DNA from: a virus
Direction: 5' to 3' (one strand)
Virus record (IMG/VR): IMGVR_UViG_3300048031_000094
Location: 1-35,835 of that record
Length of the DNA: 35,835 nt
Shown: positions 1 through 6,070 of the stretch, in pieces
How positions within the stretch are numbered: the stretch's first letter is position 1
Layout of the letters: every line of letters begins with the position of its first letter
Program-made: the position numbers and the translations under genes
The notes under the pieces: model-generated
Seen by the model: the letters and a program-made list of their open reading frames with translations, nothing else
The model's database searches: none
Told to the model about the DNA's origin: nothing

Positions 1-872
1 GGTCTGTATGTAATAACAACATGCAAATCTTTAGCATCGATACTGTCAGCTTCTGTTTTATAAACTTGCACAAGATTCTTAAGTAAACCTTTTACATCAG
101 AAGGATAAGTATCGATCACAACACAATCTTTGAATTTGCCATTATAGTATTTGGCTTTTTCATCTACAAATTGTTGTTGTAATTTTAGAAATTTATCCAT
201 GTCAGCTACATATTGTGCTTCACTAAATAGATCACCAGTGAACTCTATCTCCTTGAAATACTTATGTTTTTCTGGAATTATGACTTTGTTCCTGGGAAGT
301 TTTATGTTACCAACTTGCCATCTAATGTCATCAAAATCAAAGCGACCATTACAATTTGCATGTATTTTGTCTTGAGTTTGTTTGTCTACATTAGTAAATA
401 ACTGTGCAATGCCAAGATTGAAATCTCTGTTTCTGAAAGATTCTTTGACTATGTCAGATAATTCTGCAAGTGCTACACGTTGCATGACCCACTTACGAGT
501 CTGGCCCCAGTTAGCTGCAAGAGTATCATAGTCAGCTTCGCCATCAGTCATTACATTGTTGATAGCTTCTGCTTCATCAAGTGGATGCATGCCTTCACGT
601 AGCATGTTTGCCATAGCACCAACTTCTGTTGCATTGTCGTCAATAACTTTACATTCTATTTCAACATTAGATGATTTGCCATGTATAGCATACAAAGCTT
701 CTAAACGTCGGTTGCCGTCAATGACATTAAAGCCAGTGCCGTTTTTTTGCACAACAAGATTATGCAACAAATCTCTTGATTTGATTGAGGCGATAAGCTT
801 GTCTAAGTTGTCAGCTTTAACAACCCTGACATTGGTTGGATTATGTTTTAATTGATTTAGTTGTATTAACAA
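1..872 (-). CDS. ParB-like nuclease/partition-domain protein, N-terminal part (gene continues at 35835)
   Basis: The reading frame is open from a TTG start at 872, preceded by GGAGAG four bases upstream, down to position 1. It continues in the same frame at 35835 to a stop at 35316, giving 463 residues if the window is circular. The N-terminal domain has the ParB/Srx signature: an LLHNLVV stretch at residues 35-41 and GNRRLEAL at 53-60. A helix-turn-helix-like segment (DTLAANWGQTRKWVMQRVAL) lies near 115-135. ParB-family proteins bind DNA and many hydrolyse CTP; lone phage copies may act in replication, transcription or nicking. No ParA or clear parS was seen, so classical partition is unlikely. 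The start is chosen because no ATG lies upstream in frame and the Shine-Dalgarno fits TTG. Confidence 0.85.
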   Translation of the reverse strand, partial: MLIQLNQLKHNPTNVRVVKADNLDKLIASIKSRDLLHNLVVQKNGTGFNVIDGNRRLEALYAIHGKSSNVEIECKVIDDNATEVGAMANMLREGMHPLDEAEAINNVMTDGEADYDTLAANWGQTRKWVMQRVALAELSDIVKESFRNRDFNLGIAQLFTNVDKQTQDKIHANCNGRFDFDDIRWQVGNIKLPRNKVIIPEKHKYFKEIEFTGDLFSEAQYVADMDKFLKLQQQFVDEKAKYYNGKFKDCVVIDTYPSDVKGLLKNLVQVYKTEADSIDAKDLHVVITYR

Positions 873-895
873 TGTACTCTCCTATTGTTTTAGTT

Positions 896-933
896 AAAAT
901 GGAGAGGGAGTTAGTAATGTTCCACCCTCTCCA
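896..933 (-). terminator. Stem-loop between two leftward genes
   Basis: TGGAGAGGG (900-908) pairs perfectly with CCCTCTCCA (925-933) around a 16-base loop. On the minus strand the stem is followed by TTTTAACT. It lies between the stop of the 113-residue gene and the ParB-like gene, so it could terminate or attenuate transcription before ParB. The U-run is short, so termination may be partial. Confidence 0.5.
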
Positions 934-940
934 CCATTAG

Positions 941-1282
941 TTAAGCCTTTATTTTAGGCTTGGATAATTTAGTAATTAAATCCTGCAAACCTTTTTGAGC
1001 AGGAGTTATTTCATTTAAAGGATCATTAGACAAAGATATAGTTGCTTTTTCAGTTATTTCATAACTTTGAAAGTCATCTATTTTATTAGCTTCGCAATAA
1101 TCTTTAACTTGCTTTATATCTTTAGCATCCATATTTAATGCTATAGTATCTGATAAATAAATATTACGACTCACAACTTTATGAATCTTCATATCATTAT
1201 TAAGAATTACACTTGCAAACTCAATAAGTTTTTTATTATCACCAGTAATTATATAATTATCTGAACCAAATTTTATACGCAT
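941..1282 (-). CDS. Hypothetical protein, 113 aa
   Basis: I do not recognise this protein. It is a soluble, lysine-rich sequence of alternating short strands and helices, with no membrane segment or cysteine motif. Its start abuts the stop of the membrane protein at 1283-1501, so the two are probably translated together in one leftward early message. A hairpin follows its stop. The ATG has a GGAG Shine-Dalgarno just upstream, inside the end of the preceding gene. Confidence 0.75.
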   Translation of the reverse strand: MRIKFGSDNYIITGDNKKLIEFASVILNNDMKIHKVVSRNIYLSDTIALNMDAKDIKQVKDYCEANKIDDFQSYEITEKATISLSNDPLNEITPAQKGLQDLITKLSKPKIKA

Positions 1283-1501
1283 TTATTTCTCCATTATTTT
1301 ATCGGTTATGTATTTTGAAGTGAAAGCCACTGCAAGCCACAAAGGAGCTGCAACAACTGAGACAACTAGAGTTGGATTGATACCGACACCCATCAGCAAT
1401 ATTAGTACGATTGCTGATGATATTAAATGTACAGTAACAAACCAACCTAACCAGTTGGCTTTTTTTGTTAGAGGCTTGATTGTTTTGATTTTATCCCACA
1501 T
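1283..1501 (-). CDS. Small membrane protein, 72 aa
   Basis: This is a 72-residue protein with a basic N-terminus (residues 1-16) and two hydrophobic segments, roughly 18-39 and 43-62, ending in a charged tail (KYITDKIMEK). The topology suits an inner-membrane hairpin with both ends in the cytoplasm. It lies within the early leftward cluster rather than beside the lysozyme, so a host-takeover or superinfection role is as likely as a holin role. It starts at the stop of the DUF2958-type gene, which suggests coupled translation. No family is recognised. Confidence 0.75.
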   Translation of the reverse strand: MWDKIKTIKPLTKKANWLGWFVTVHLISSAIVLILLMGVGINPTLVVSVVAAPLWLAVAFTSKYITDKIMEK

Positions 1502-1839
1502 TATGCGATTATCCTATGTTGTTCTAATGATAAATTATAATACTCACCTATGGTCTTATCAGCTTTAAAATGCAGATCTCTTTCAACACCTAAATTAAAT
1601 GGTGGGAATTTTAGTGACTGCAGTTCTGATAAGCTTACATAACCTAGTTCTGGATAACCCATACCTAAGTCACACAAGCCATACATTGTGTCGTCATCGG
1701 CTGAATCCATCTCTGTGATAAGCCATGTGCAAGCACCACCACCAAAGAATTTAACTACTGGTTTGTGGTCATTGCCTCTGTTAGTAACATCTCCGTTACG
1801 TAATAGTTTTGCTTTTATCTCTTTAGTCATTAGTTGCAT
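1501..1839 (-). CDS. DUF2958-family protein
   Basis: The 112-residue sequence carries the hallmarks of the DUF2958 family: KPVVKFFGGGACTWLITEMD, then YGLCDLGMGYPELGYVSLSE, then VERDLHF near the C-terminus. Members occur on plasmids and phages, often near replication or conjugation genes, and have no established biochemical function. The ATG at 1839 is preferred over the one at 1830 because AAGGAGG sits six bases before it. The gene overlaps the end of the upstream gene by 17 bases. The family call is from remembered motif similarity and is fairly secure. Confidence 0.85.
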   Translation of the reverse strand: MQLMTKEIKAKLLRNGDVTNRGNDHKPVVKFFGGGACTWLITEMDSADDDTMYGLCDLGMGYPELGYVSLSELQSLKFPPFNLGVERDLHFKADKTIGEYYNLSLEQHRIIA

Positions 1840-2035
1840 TGTTTTCCTCCTTGTGGCGTTTTAATGCTTCTTCTTCGTGTAGATTGGCTATGCCATCTTC
1901 TAAGTCTTGCTTGGCTTTTGCCTCATGAGCTTTGACTACGGCAATCATTTCTTCTTCTGATATAATTCTCATTGTTGTACCTCTATCATTGAGTTTGGTT
2001 GCTTCTTCATATTTTTTAATAAGGTTCTTTTGCAT
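1823..2035 (-). CDS. Small charged helical protein, 70 aa
   Basis: This is a 70-residue, strongly charged sequence (Glu, Lys, Asp) that looks helical or coiled-coil from residue 25 onward, with a His/Glu/Lys-rich end. No family is recognised. It overlaps the DUF3310-type gene upstream by 20 bases and the DUF2958-type gene downstream by 17. This tight overlap supports it as a real member of the early leftward operon, though its role is unknown. Confidence 0.65.
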   Translation of the reverse strand: MQKNLIKKYEEATKLNDRGTTMRIISEEEMIAVVKAHEAKAKQDLEDGIANLHEEEALKRHKEENNATND

Positions 2036-2237
2036 TGGCTTTCTCCAAATATTTAATTAAAAAATCTATGTTTTGTTTGGCTTTTTGCAAGTCCTCTATA
2101 CCATTCTTGTCTTTGTAACGTAGTACATACTTAATTACATTACCCTGGGCAAAGTCCAGTTTATTAGCTTGTATAAAGTCTATGGGTTCTATTTTGTATT
2201 TTGAATAATGTTGAGGCGATATTTTGCTGTTTGTCAT
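2016..2237 (-). CDS. DUF3310-family protein (phage nucleotide-kinase-like)
   Basis: The 73-residue protein matches the short DUF3310 pattern. It has HYSKYKIEPIDFIQANKLDF, then GNVIKYVLRYKDKNG, then EDLQKAKQNIDFLIKYL. Such proteins are common in phages of many hosts and are often annotated as nucleotide kinase-like, but I know of no demonstrated activity for this stand-alone form. It is the first gene after the terminator that follows SSB. A TATAAT sequence and a weak AGG sit directly before the ATG. The family call is confident; the function is not. Confidence 0.85.
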   Translation of the reverse strand: MTNSKISPQHYSKYKIEPIDFIQANKLDFAQGNVIKYVLRYKDKNGIEDLQKAKQNIDFLIKYLEKANAKEPY

Positions 2238-2249
2238 ATTATACCTATA

Positions 2250-2293
2250 AAAAAGTGGGAGGGATTTCTAACGCAGATGGTGTCCTCCCTCCC
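2250..2293 (-). terminator. Intrinsic terminator downstream of ssb (leftward)
   Basis: GGGAGGGA (2257-2264) pairs with TCCCTCCC (2286-2293), an 8-bp GC-rich stem. On the minus strand it is followed by AC and six T residues. A second imperfect stem (GTAG/CTAC and TAAT/ATTA with one mismatch, 2306-2333) lies just upstream of it, right after the SSB stop. Together they should end or attenuate the ssb message. Confidence 0.7.
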
Positions 2294-2362
2294 TAGTTAA
2301 TGGAAGTAGATAATATACGCCGAGATTACCTACCTCCATATCCGTCTAGTAGCTGATCAGAC

Positions 2363-2785
2363 CTAGAACGGAATCTCATCGTCATCTTTGACATTTACTT
2401 TTGGAGATGCTTTTACATCGCCACCAGTCTCTGCCTTAGAGTTGAGAAGCCTGAATGTTGAAGAAACACCTGCAAGCTTGATCTTGAATGCAGACATTTT
2501 TACACCATCCTTTTCATACGTTTCATTAATAGGCATGCCCTGTACGAATACAGTTGTGCCTTGCTTTGCGTATGGCTCAATAACATTGGTAACTAAACCC
2601 TTGCCGTTTTTGCCATCCCAAGCTTCACATCTGTACCAGTGAGTTGTTTCTTTTTTCTCACCTGATTTAGTTGTGTAAGACTCGTTGACTGCAACGGAAA
2701 AGTTAGCAACTTTAGTGTCACCGACTGTCTTAATTTCAGGTTGTTGTCCTATGTTACCTGATACCATGATTTGTGCTAAGTTCAT
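2363..2785 (-). CDS. ssb: Single-stranded DNA-binding protein
   Basis: The 140-residue product is an OB-fold SSB. It begins MNLAQIMVSGNIGQQPEIK, has the core ANFSVAV and HWYRCEAWDG, and ends in the acidic tip DDDEIPF that recruits partner proteins in bacterial SSBs. The frame is open 20 codons further upstream, but the ATG at 2785 is chosen: GGAG lies six bases before it and the protein then starts as SSBs do. It protects single-stranded DNA during replication and recombination, and would work with the exonuclease and annealing protein at 32.4-33.9 kb. A promoter-like motif lies about 90-100 bases upstream and a terminator follows, so it may be its own transcription unit. Confidence 0.95.
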   Translation of the reverse strand: MNLAQIMVSGNIGQQPEIKTVGDTKVANFSVAVNESYTTKSGEKKETTHWYRCEAWDGKNGKGLVTNVIEPYAKQGTTVFVQGMPINETYEKDGVKMSAFKIKLAGVSSTFRLLNSKAETGGDVKASPKVNVKDDDEIPF

Positions 2786-3051
2786 CTGTTTCTCCTTTAC
2801 GTTATAGATGATTAATGAAATGGGATTTAGCTTTTCCCAACGCAAATAACCCTTGGCTTTTTTAAAACCAAAGGCTATTCACATTACTGAATCTGAGGCA
2901 TGGTCTACTGTATCTGACTTACATTCTTCGCAATGAGAAATGCTTAACTGAGATTACCACAGAATCAATTCTTATAAGTTTGAGAGGATTAGGGGCATCA
3001 CCTCTCTGTTGCACATACCATCTTGTCGACCAGATTGCACATCAATTAAGA
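2786..3051. other. Non-coding gap upstream of ssb
   Basis: No convincing gene is seen here on either strand. It holds the ssb Shine-Dalgarno, one TTGGCTTT octamer (2853-2860), the leftward promoter-like motif (2875-2887), and two weak stems: AGAGG/CCTCT near 2993-3015 and CCAGAT/ATCTGG near 3032-3060. The latter stem lies directly behind the stop of the membrane gene at 3052 and may be a weak transcription stop. Confidence 0.5.
2873..2889 (-). promoter_or_regulatory. Promoter-like motif, leftward copy upstream of ssb
   Basis: Read on the minus strand this is CAGTAATGTGAATAGCC. It matches the rightward copies, such as AATGTGAATAGACA at 5468 and GTAATGTGAATTAACAA at 12463. It lies about 90 bases before the ssb start, in a gene-free stretch, in the orientation needed to drive ssb. 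Confidence 0.5.
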
Positions 3052-3336
3052 TTATCTGGGTGGAACATTTACCCATCTAACCTTAAATCCTTCTCTCTTT
3101 GGCTTTTCGTAGCCTATTGTTTTCTTGAGAATAAATAATACTATGGAGATGATTGCACCACCTAGTATTGCAGCCATCATGCCAGCAAATGTACCAGCAA
3201 ACATAATGATTAGTGCGACTGAGGCACCAATATCTACAAGTATATCAAAGCATAAAACCTTTTTGATATTGAGTTTAGCTAACATAAATAAAATTGCTAT
3301 AGCTGATGCTATGCCAGCTATTAAATAAAAGAACAT
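3052..3336 (-). CDS. Membrane protein, 94 aa
   Basis: The 94-residue protein is nearly all hydrophobic, with about three membrane segments (roughly 2-20, 29-50 and 52-70) and a basic tail of about 24 residues. Glycine and alanine zippers (FAGTFAGMMAAILGG) suggest packed helices. No family is recognised; it could be an envelope-modifying early protein or a holin-like protein. AAGGAGG six bases before the ATG supports the start. The stop codon of the 43-residue basic protein sits one base upstream, so the pair is co-translated. Confidence 0.8.
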   Translation of the reverse strand: MFFYLIAGIASAIAILFMLAKLNIKKVLCFDILVDIGASVALIIMFAGTFAGMMAAILGGAIISIVLFILKKTIGYEKPKREGFKVRWVNVPPR

Positions 3337-3337
3337 T

Positions 3338-3469
3338 TTATCCTCCTTGTTTTCTAATTATCACTTTGGCTTTTTGACGAACCTTTGCCTTAGCCACTTT
3401 CTTTAGGGATTTTTCCCATCCCCTTGAGGCACTATGAATCTTGCCTCTACCTTTTATACCTTTTGACAT
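3338..3469 (-). CDS. Small basic protein, 43 aa
   Basis: A short frame starts at ATG 3469 and ends at TAA 3338, encoding 43 residues with about 16 Lys or Arg. It begins MSKGIKGRGKIHSASRGWEK and ends KVIIRKQGG. The composition suggests nucleic-acid binding. The stop falls one base before the ATG of the membrane protein, whose Shine-Dalgarno is inside this gene, so coupled translation is likely. AAAGG upstream is a modest ribosome site. No family is recognised. Confidence 0.6.
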   Translation of the reverse strand: MSKGIKGRGKIHSASRGWEKSLKKVAKAKVRQKAKVIIRKQGG

Positions 3470-3550
3470 GATTAAACCTTTCTGAGGCGTAATAAAGAGG
3501 TCTGGGGATAGGAATAAATGTCCCAGGATTAGAATAGATCTTTATATAGG

Positions 3551-3775
3551 TTATTGGGATTTCTTAAAGGGAACGTTTAAGAGGATTTGAGAGGGTCGAT
3601 CCCTCGTAAAATCCTTTTGCTGCCGTGAATATAGTTTGCGATATAGTGGAATAAGATCATATCTTATTATGTGCATTACACCACCAACACCTGACAATAG
3701 TGTTACAAACAATAGACCACAGAAGGCAAATGGAAAGAAAGCCAATATAAGTAAAGTATATAAAAAGTGTTTCAT
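3551..3775 (-). CDS. Small membrane-anchored protein, 74 aa
   Basis: The N-terminal 35 residues are a long hydrophobic stretch (about 4-36), which could be one long or two short membrane helices or an uncleaved signal anchor. The rest is basic (LYRKLYSRQQKDFTRDRPSQ) and probably cytoplasmic. The sequence is not recognised. It lies alone between stem-bearing gaps in the leftward arm. Confidence 0.7.
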   Translation of the reverse strand: MKHFLYTLLILAFFPFAFCGLLFVTLLSGVGGVMHIIRYDLIPLYRKLYSRQQKDFTRDRPSQILLNVPFKKSQ

Positions 3776-3795
3776 GTTATGTTCCTTATGAAAGT

Positions 3796-3840
3796 GATTG
3801 CAAGGGAGGTTTAACCAATTACGTTATTGACCTTGCAATC
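3796..3840 (-). terminator. Perfect 10-bp stem-loop between leftward genes
   Basis: GATTGCAAGG (3796-3805) and CCTTGCAATC (3831-3840) are perfect inverted repeats separated by 25 bases. The stem lies between the 260-residue gene and the small membrane protein. On the minus strand it is followed by ACTTTCAT, too weak for a classical U-run, so it may be a processing or stability element instead. Confidence 0.4.
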
Positions 3841-3850
3841 TGTTATGTTG

Positions 3851-4633
3851 TTATTCTAAATGCTCAGGCATTTCTATGATGCCGTCTTGGTTACTTATAT
3901 CAAGCATTAGGTCTTGTGTGTGAATATAACCACGTTTGATAGGCTTGCCAGTTTCAGGATCTGTCATCACATCATTGTAAGTTTCTCTACTGTTGATGAG
4001 TGTATCAAGGGTAGCTTTCTCATTACGTGTTTTCATACGTTTGACCTTTGCAAACTCTGATAACTTAGTGTATTTACCAAAGTCTATACCAGTCTGACCT
4101 TTGATCATTGGTCTGAAGTGAGTGAGTAAGCAATGAAAAGCATCATTGAGTGAAGCATATTGCTGACGCATCTGATCAATCTTCTTGTCATGATCTTCTA
4201 GCTTGTTGCCAGTAATCTCAATGCCAACGTCCTGACGTACAAGAACTTGTCTTTCACGAAGCATACGTTCTGCTTGATCCTGAACTGAATCACGCATTTT
4301 CTCAAACATTCTAGGTAACTGATCTTGAAGCTTGGCTTTGAGTATAACCTCATCTCCATCTTCAAACATCTCAGCAAATGCTAAGGCACGACGTGTAAAC
4401 TCTTGATGCCACTCCTCATTGTATTTAGACTTAGGTTTGAAAGCCTTTGCAATATTATCTAGTTGCTCTGTAGTCATAGCATCTAGCTCTTTCTTAGCCT
4501 TGTGCTGATCTGGTGTACGATTCTCATACTGCCATTCTGCAAGTGCAATGTTTGCTTGCGTAAGATGGGGCATATTTAACCTCTTACGCATTTGGTCAGA
4601 TTTATCTTTTGATATTGAAATATACTGTGTCAT
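3851..4633 (-). CDS. Hypothetical early protein, 260 aa
   Basis: This is a soluble, charged, largely helical 260-residue protein. A coiled-coil-like region (about residues 95-165) is rich in Gln, Arg, Asp and Met. The C-terminal part includes DPETGKPIKRGYIHTQDLMLDIS. I do not recognise a family, and no catalytic motif, Walker box or zinc motif is visible. It is the longest gene in the leftward early arm and sits second after the control region, so a role in host takeover or replication is plausible but unproven. GGAAC lies six bases before the ATG. Confidence 0.8.
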   Translation of the reverse strand: MTQYISISKDKSDQMRKRLNMPHLTQANIALAEWQYENRTPDQHKAKKELDAMTTEQLDNIAKAFKPKSKYNEEWHQEFTRRALAFAEMFEDGDEVILKAKLQDQLPRMFEKMRDSVQDQAERMLRERQVLVRQDVGIEITGNKLEDHDKKIDQMRQQYASLNDAFHCLLTHFRPMIKGQTGIDFGKYTKLSEFAKVKRMKTRNEKATLDTLINSRETYNDVMTDPETGKPIKRGYIHTQDLMLDISNQDGIIEMPEHLE

Positions 4634-4660
4634 GTTATGTTCCTTTCTATGACAGTTAGT

Positions 4661-4687
4661 ATGGGGATATATAAATTATACCCCCAT
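4661..4687 (-). other. Intercistronic stem-loop
   Basis: ATGGGG (4661-4666) pairs with CCCCAT (4682-4687). The stem extends inward through TATA/TATA after one A:C mismatch, leaving a 5-base loop. It separates the first two leftward genes and has no U-run, so a processing or stability hairpin is more likely than a terminator. Confidence 0.4.
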
Positions 4688-4701
4688 TGATTTGGCTTTA
4701 C

Positions 4702-4944
4702 TTAATTCATGTCACGTTTGATTGTGAGCAATTCTTGCACACGTTGTGTGTCACCAGCTTCATGTGCTTGCTGTATGTCCCAATCTATTTGTTTAGATGG
4801 TTGTGTATCTTCTCTGAATGGCATACGCATGTCACTAACTCCATGAGATGCTATGTCCTCGTAGTATTGTATAGATACCATATCCTCCAATATAGATAGA
4901 TCAGTTGGTTGGCTTTTCTTGAATAAGTCTAATTGTTTATACAT
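4702..4944 (-). CDS. Hypothetical protein, 80 aa (first leftward gene)
   Basis: This is an 80-residue acidic protein that begins MYKQLDLFKKSQPTDLSILE and ends with a helical repeat-like segment (QAHEAGDTQRVQELLTIKRD). Its YKQLDLF start loosely resembles clamp-binding (PIP-like) QxxLxLF motifs, which bind the bacterial sliding clamp. The match is suggestive only, but interesting because this phage must use the host replisome. It is promoter-proximal to the control region, with AAAGGAAC before the ATG. No family is recognised. Confidence 0.7.
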   Translation of the reverse strand: MYKQLDLFKKSQPTDLSILEDMVSIQYYEDIASHGVSDMRMPFREDTQPSKQIDWDIQQAHEAGDTQRVQELLTIKRDMN

Positions 4945-4991
4945 TGTAATGTTCCTTTCAGTATAAAAGTTAAATACTCCTACGAAATTGT

Positions 4992-5005
4992 AGAATACGT
5001 ATTCT
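4992..5005. promoter_or_regulatory. 14-base perfect palindrome, possible operator
   Basis: AGAATACGTATTCT is a perfect palindrome 48 bases upstream of the first leftward gene. Its position suits a repressor or activator dimer, for example the XRE protein encoded at 34504. No second copy was seen in the window. Confidence 0.4.
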
Positions 5006-5039
5006 TCGGCTTATCGGAAAGGTTTAGTCAATGCCCCGT

Positions 5040-5242
5040 AATGGAAAGAAAATCGTCTTTGTCGAACACTTGTGAGCTATTTTCTTGGAATGAAGACGTA
5101 GTACTCCAACTTGTTGGAGGGGGCTTTATTAGTCCTCGGGAGATAGGCCCAACTGGAGGTTATGATACAAATTCGTAGTAGTAGTTGTGCCGATAGGCAC
5201 TCCTTATGTTTGGGCTACCCTTTTATAAAGGGTTGATTTTTT
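5040..5242 (+). ncRNA. Candidate structured small RNA ending in an intrinsic terminator
   Basis: The + strand here carries several stems. AAGAAAAT (5046-5053) pairs with ATTTTCTT (5079-5086), and the adjacent CGTCTT (5054-5059) pairs with AAGACG (5093-5098); the order makes a pseudoknot or two exclusive folds. Then come CTCCAA/TTGGAG with a CTTG loop (5104-5119), GCCCAA (5147-5152) with TTGGGC (5210-5215), and inside that GTGCC/GGCAC with a GATA loop (5187-5200). A rightward terminator follows at once. All genes upstream point left, so nothing else explains a rightward terminator. The 5' end and promoter are not located. This is a prediction from pairing alone. Confidence 0.45.
5217..5242 (+). 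terminator. Rightward intrinsic terminator
   Basis: ACCCTTT (5217-5223) and AAAGGGT (5227-5233) form a 7-bp stem with a 3-base loop, followed after TGA by six T residues. The minus strand lacks a T-run on the other side, so it acts rightward. Confidence 0.65.
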
Positions 5243-5380
5243 GAAGCAACGGCTTTTGGAAATACGATCATATCCACAAGGCTATGACAAGAACAAGATG
5301 CAATGTAAGGAATCTTACGAAGTGAGATGAGTGGAATGTAATCTGGTTCTAAGTATTTACAAAAACGGACTGGAGTAAAA

Positions 5381-5409
5381 TTGATAACATAAGTTCTATT
5401 AGTTGTTAT
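5381..5409 (+). promoter_or_regulatory. Possible sigma70 promoter, rightward
   Basis: TTGATA (5381-5386; 5 of 6 match) is followed after 17 bases by TGTTAT (5404-5409; 4 of 6). The start would fall near 5416, within the interrupted inverted repeat, so the repeat could act as an operator. It would drive the terminase operon early with host RNA polymerase. Confidence 0.35.
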
Positions 5410-5410
5410 C

Positions 5411-5446
5411 ATGATTATGTATGGCTCGATGCCATCTCATAATCAT
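5411..5446. promoter_or_regulatory. Interrupted inverted repeat overlapping promoter start
   Basis: ATGATTATG (5411-5419) matches CATAATCAT (5438-5446), with ATGGC/GCCAT nested inside (5421-5435), giving 14 paired positions. It is either an operator at the rightward promoter or a stable 5' leader hairpin. It overlaps the start of a small leftward frame that I reject. Confidence 0.45.
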
Positions 5447-5467
5447 TAGTCATAACAAGGAGTTAGG

Positions 5468-5481
5468 AATGTGAATAGACA
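5468..5481 (+). promoter_or_regulatory. Promoter-like motif upstream of terS
   Basis: AATGTGAATAGACA lies 54 bases before the small-terminase start and is nearly identical to the copy at 6054 (AATGTGAAAAGACA). It is part of a genome-wide set described in the findings. Confidence 0.55.
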
Positions 5482-5534
5482 GCATAATAGCACCTATGGT
5501 TATCATCTCGTAGAGAAACAGTAAGAGACTTACA

Positions 5535-5966
5535 ATGAAAGCAAATACTACACAACAAGAAAGATATAAGGGTTCGATTGTTCCGATGAATGACATAGAA
5601 ACGAACAGTCAAACATTACTTCCAACACATAGTAAAGTAACAGAAGCACAAGCTGAGTTAGTACACGCAATGTTGCATGATGGTTGCAACCCCACAGAAG
5701 GGGCAAAGAGACTGGGTAGGAACAAGGCATGGGCATACATAACCCTTAACAAGCCTCATGTTGTAGAGTATAGACAACAATTAGCAATGAGTTGTTTAGG
5801 TTGGGACGCAACACAAGCACTAGCAACTATGAGAGATCTGTTAACTAGCAAGTCATCGCATGTTAGACTAGAAGCATCTAGAGATTTAATGGACAGAGCT
5901 GGACTCAGGGTTGATGCACCTAAGTCAGTGAACACTGCAGTAAACATTAACTTCAACGTTGATTGA
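5535..5966 (+). CDS. terS: Putative terminase small subunit
   Basis: The 143-residue product has an N-terminal helix-turn-helix region (about 36-75, with EGAKRLGRNKAWAYITL as the likely recognition part). Its C-terminal half is typical of phage small terminases (SHVRLEASRDLMDRAGLRVD, about 108-127). Such subunits bind the packaging start site and load the large terminase. It is first in the rightward late operon, with TerL two genes downstream, which fits. The Shine-Dalgarno is weak (AGAG); an internal ATG at 5586 has no better site. The packaging role is inference from domain style and position. Confidence 0.7.
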   Translation: MKANTTQQERYKGSIVPMNDIETNSQTLLPTHSKVTEAQAELVHAMLHDGCNPTEGAKRLGRNKAWAYITLNKPHVVEYRQQLAMSCLGWDATQALATMRDLLTSKSSHVRLEASRDLMDRAGLRVDAPKSVNTAVNINFNVD

Positions 5967-5974
5967 GGGGCCCC
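5967..5974. other. GGGGCCCC palindrome after terS
   Basis: An 8-base, all-GC perfect palindrome begins just after the terS stop, in an otherwise AT-rich gap between terS and the TerL block. Packaging sites often lie near terS, so it may be part of one, but there is no direct evidence. Confidence 0.25.
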
Positions 5975-6053
5975 ACACAGGTATGTGCCGTAGAGAAAGC
6001 CGTCCTAAAATATGAGAGCTGTTACTATAACGGGTAAAACACACACACGACAC

Positions 6054-6070
6054 AATGTGAAAAGACAAAA
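6054..6070 (+). promoter_or_regulatory. Promoter-like motif upstream of 6121 gene
   Basis: AATGTGAAAAGACAAAA lies 50 bases before the start of the gene preceding TerL. It matches the copy at 5468 in 13 of its first 14 bases. An AT-rich run including TATATAAAT follows. Confidence 0.5.

Larger units (their letters stand above)
4945..5534. other. Control region between leftward and rightward arms
   Basis: About 590 bases without a convincing gene separate divergent transcription units. Contents in order: a 14-base perfect palindrome (4992-5005), a block of stems and a possible pseudoknot (5046-5215), a rightward intrinsic terminator (5217-5242), a sigma70-like promoter (5381-5409), an interrupted inverted repeat (5411-5446) and the phage promoter-like motif (5468-5481). 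It is the best location for early promoters and operators, and possibly a replication origin. Confidence 0.6.

Noticed and set aside
2237-2244. TATAAT before the DUF3310-type gene as a promoter -10 box
   Set aside because: It touches the ATG itself and no matching -35 box is seen; leaderless transcription cannot be supported from sequence alone.
2786-2845. Twenty extra N-terminal residues on SSB
   Set aside because: They do not resemble SSB and there is no ribosome site; the ATG at 2785 has one and gives the usual start.
4933-5178. Rightward 81-residue frame in the control region
   Set aside because: It overlaps the start of the first leftward gene, lacks a ribosome site and is explained by the paired structures.
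5215-5412. Leftward 65-residue frame in the control region
   Set aside because: No ribosome site, it overlaps the rightward terminator, promoter and inverted repeat, and its composition is unlike the phage's small proteins.
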